From Chloroflexota bacterium (GTDB taxonomy: Bacteria > Chloroflexota > Anaerolineae > Anaerolineales > UBA4823): a stretch of 7,703 nt of DNA. The notes beneath the pieces are model-generated. The model was not told where the DNA came from. It saw nothing but the letters and a program-made list of their open reading frames with translations, and did no database searches. The stretch is from positions 1 to 7,703 of the forward strand of contig JAUWLJ010000090.1 in assembly GCA_030613705.1 (NCBI GenBank). Direction: 5' to 3'. Made by a program: the position numbers and the translations under genes. Of this stretch, positions 6,652 through 7,703 are shown one piece after another. The stretch's first letter is position 1. Every line of letters begins with the position of its first letter.

Positions 6652-6674
6652 CACCCGAAGGAGGGCTTTCTTTT
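6639..6674 (+). terminator. Riboswitch expression-platform hairpin: intrinsic terminator that also masks the thiN ribosome site
   Basis: AAAGCCCTCCT (6639-6649) is perfectly complementary to AGGAGGGCTTT (6659-6669). This forms an 11-bp GC-rich stem with a 9-nt loop, followed by CTTTT (a U-rich run of CUUUCUUUU counting the stem end). That is a standard Rho-independent terminator. It lies 15 nt after the aptamer, as expected for a TPP-off switch. The 3' arm holds the thiN Shine-Dalgarno, so the same fold should block translation of any read-through transcript. Confidence 0.9.
6659..6664 (+). promoter_or_regulatory. Shine-Dalgarno site setting the thiN start at a TTG codon
   Basis: AGGAGG lies 8 nt before TTG 6673-6675, an ideal spacing. 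It is the only strong site near the point where conserved thiamine pyrophosphokinase sequence begins. It lies fully inside the 3' arm of the terminator stem. Confidence 0.8.
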
Positions 6675-7335
6675 GCGAGCAGTTATTTTTGCCAACGGTA
6701 ACTTCAATAAATCTTCCATCTCTCTCCAAAGTTTACGAGAAGATGATCTATTAATTGCAGTGGATGGTGGAGCCCAGCATTTACATGAGCTGGGTCTCAG
6801 ACCCGCTACTGTAATTGGAGATATGGATTCAATATCTCCTACATTACTCAATGATTTGAGGACTCGGGACACTCAATTAATCGTATACCCGCGGGACAAA
6901 AATCAAACCGATTTAGAACTGGCACTTAGCTATGCTGTCCAAAGTGGAGTGCGGGAAGTTCTCTTCTTTGGTGTTCTCGGCGGGAGATTGGATCAAAGCT
7001 TCGCAAACTTGATGCTGCTAACCAGAGATGATTGGAAAGACTTGTCCCTGGTAATTTCAAGTGCTCCGGATACTGCATACATGATGCGTGACCACGGCAC
7101 AATCTCACTGCAAGGAAACCCTGGAGATATCGTTTCGCTGATCCCATTTTCTGCGGTGGTGACAGAAGTTTCCACCCAAGGATTACGCTGGCCGCTAAAG
7201 AATGCAGAATTAACTCTCGGAAACACAATCAGCGTTTCGAACGAACTGTTAGAAAAATCAGCCAGGATTGAGATTGGGATTGGAAAATTGCTACTGGTGC
7301 ACAGGGATATCCTGGCAGCAGAAGACGAGGAGTAA
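6673..7335 (+). CDS. thiN: Thiamine pyrophosphokinase (thiamine diphosphokinase)
   Basis: The enzyme transfers pyrophosphate from ATP to thiamine, giving thiamine pyrophosphate in the cytoplasm. The product is 220 residues from the TTG at 6673, a normal length for the family. Motifs in order: RAVIFANG at the start; AVDGGAQHL (29-37); VIGDMDSI (47-54); [10 protein letters not shown] (76-85), part of the nucleotide and metal site; [14 protein letters not shown] (100-113); and the C-terminal thiamine-binding part with TQGLRWPL and SNE. The GGRLDQ motif has Gln108 where His is common; I would not read this as loss of function. An in-frame ATG at 6604 would add 23 residues, but it lies inside the riboswitch aptamer and those residues would be encoded by aptamer and terminator, so it is rejected. 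The gene is under TPP riboswitch control and ends 4 nt before a thiamine transporter gene. Confidence 0.94.
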   Translation: MRAVIFANGNFNKSSISLQSLREDDLLIAVDGGAQHLHELGLRPATVIGDMDSISPTLLNDLRTRDTQLIVYPRDKNQTDLELALSYAVQSGVREVLFFGVLGGRLDQSFANLMLLTRDDWKDLSLVISSAPDTAYMMRDHGTISLQGNPGDIVSLIPFSAVVTEVSTQGLRWPLKNAELTLGNTISVSNELLEKSARIEIGIGKLLLVHRDILAAEDEE

Positions 7336-7339
7336 GACC

Positions 7340-7703
7340 ATGCGAGATTACCTATTCAAACCAAAATCATTGTTTCTTGGTGTGATATTTCTTATTTCAG
7401 CTTGTGGAACACTCACAGGAACAAAAACACTCGAGGAACAAATACTGACCGTTATGACTCACGACTCATTCTCAATCTCTGAGGAACTATTGAATAAATT
7501 TCAAGATGAGAACGGTTTCGAGGTTCAATTTCTCAAATCTGGCGATACCGGCACTGCGGTAAATAAAGCAATCCTGGCAAAAGATAAACCTTTGGCAGAT
7601 GTATTTTATGGAGTGGACAACACCTTCCTCAGCCGGGCACTTGAAGAGGGTATCTTTGAAACCTACCAATCACCTATACTATCCGAAATCACGGATGATT
7701 TCA
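7340..7703 (+). CDS. thiB: Thiamine ABC transporter substrate-binding lipoprotein, 3' end cut by window edge
   Basis: The frame is open from the ATG at 7340 to the window end (121 complete codons). Residues about 10-22 form a lipoprotein signal: a hydrophobic stretch ending LISAC, with Cys22 the likely lipidated residue, so the protein is probably tethered outside the membrane. The mature part begins a family-typical strand (LTVMTHDSF). It then carries [16 protein letters not shown] and [22 protein letters not shown], which I recognise as characteristic of ThiB/TbpA thiamine-binding proteins. GAGGAG at 7327-7332 lies 7 nt before the ATG, and the gene follows thiN by 4 nt. Permease and ATPase genes (thiP, thiQ) would be expected downstream, outside this window. 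Sharing the TPP riboswitch supports a thiamine rather than a general substrate role. Confidence 0.9.
   Translation, partial: MRDYLFKPKSLFLGVIFLISACGTLTGTKTLEEQILTVMTHDSFSISEELLNKFQDENGFEVQFLKSGDTGTAVNKAILAKDKPLADVFYGVDNTFLSRALEEGIFETYQSPILSEITDDF

Noticed and set aside
6604..6672. ATG 6604 as the start of thiN
   Set aside because: The ATG belongs to the conserved THI-box core; the extra residues come from aptamer and terminator sequence, and no ribosome site precedes it.
1..7703. CRISPR array, insertion sequence, tRNA or attachment site
   Set aside because: No regularly spaced repeats, transposase-like frame, terminal inverted repeats or cloverleaf pattern was seen; the only notable repeat is the 12-bp tandem at 6459.

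Overview
All genes in this window lie on the + strand, in two blocks. The mix of genes suggests a bacterium of the Chloroflexota (Anaerolineae-like): a soluble GAF/PAS histidine kinase sits between two response regulators, and a TPP-riboswitch-controlled thiamine pyrophosphokinase gene is followed directly by a thiamine-binding lipoprotein gene. Base composition is moderate and slightly AT-leaning by eye. The taxonomic guess rests on gene content and protein style only, so confidence in it is modest.

Block 1 (1-6464) is a closely spaced run of six genes. It opens with the 3' part of an alpha/beta-hydrolase gene (2-652). Next is a 440-residue protein with a left-handed beta-helix C-terminal half (698-2020). 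Then comes a tight three-gene signalling unit: a REC plus degenerate-GGDEF response regulator (2064-2954), a single-pass membrane-anchored PAS-GAF-PAS histidine kinase (2958-5258), and a stand-alone receiver protein (5236-5622) whose gene overlaps the kinase gene by 23 nt. The block closes with a second alpha/beta-hydrolase-fold protein (5676-6464). This is a paralogue of the first, but the nucleophilic Ser is replaced by Gly (GHGLGG instead of GHSMGG). I see no convincing internal promoter or intrinsic terminator in this block.

Block 2 (6459-7703) is a separate, well-resolved thiamine regulon unit. A 12-bp tandem repeat abuts a near-consensus sigma-70 promoter (TTGACA, 17 bp, TATACT). This is followed by a complete TPP (THI-box) riboswitch aptamer and an 11-bp perfect hairpin with a U-rich tail. 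The 3' arm of that hairpin contains the AGGAGG Shine-Dalgarno sequence of thiN, and the tail runs into the gene's probable TTG start codon. One hairpin could therefore act both as terminator and as ribosome-site sequestrator. A second GGAGGG inside the aptamer can pair with the same hairpin arm, giving a simple switching model. The genes controlled are thiN (6673-7335) and, 4 nt later, a thiamine ABC-transporter lipoprotein (7340 to the window end), so the unit imports thiamine and converts it to TPP.

The most unusual points are the compact dual-use riboswitch expression platform with its TTG start, the Ser-to-Gly hydrolase paralogue, the degenerate GGDEF domain in a kinase-linked regulator, and the 12-bp duplication next to the thi promoter. 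I found no mobile element, CRISPR array, tRNA or rRNA gene.
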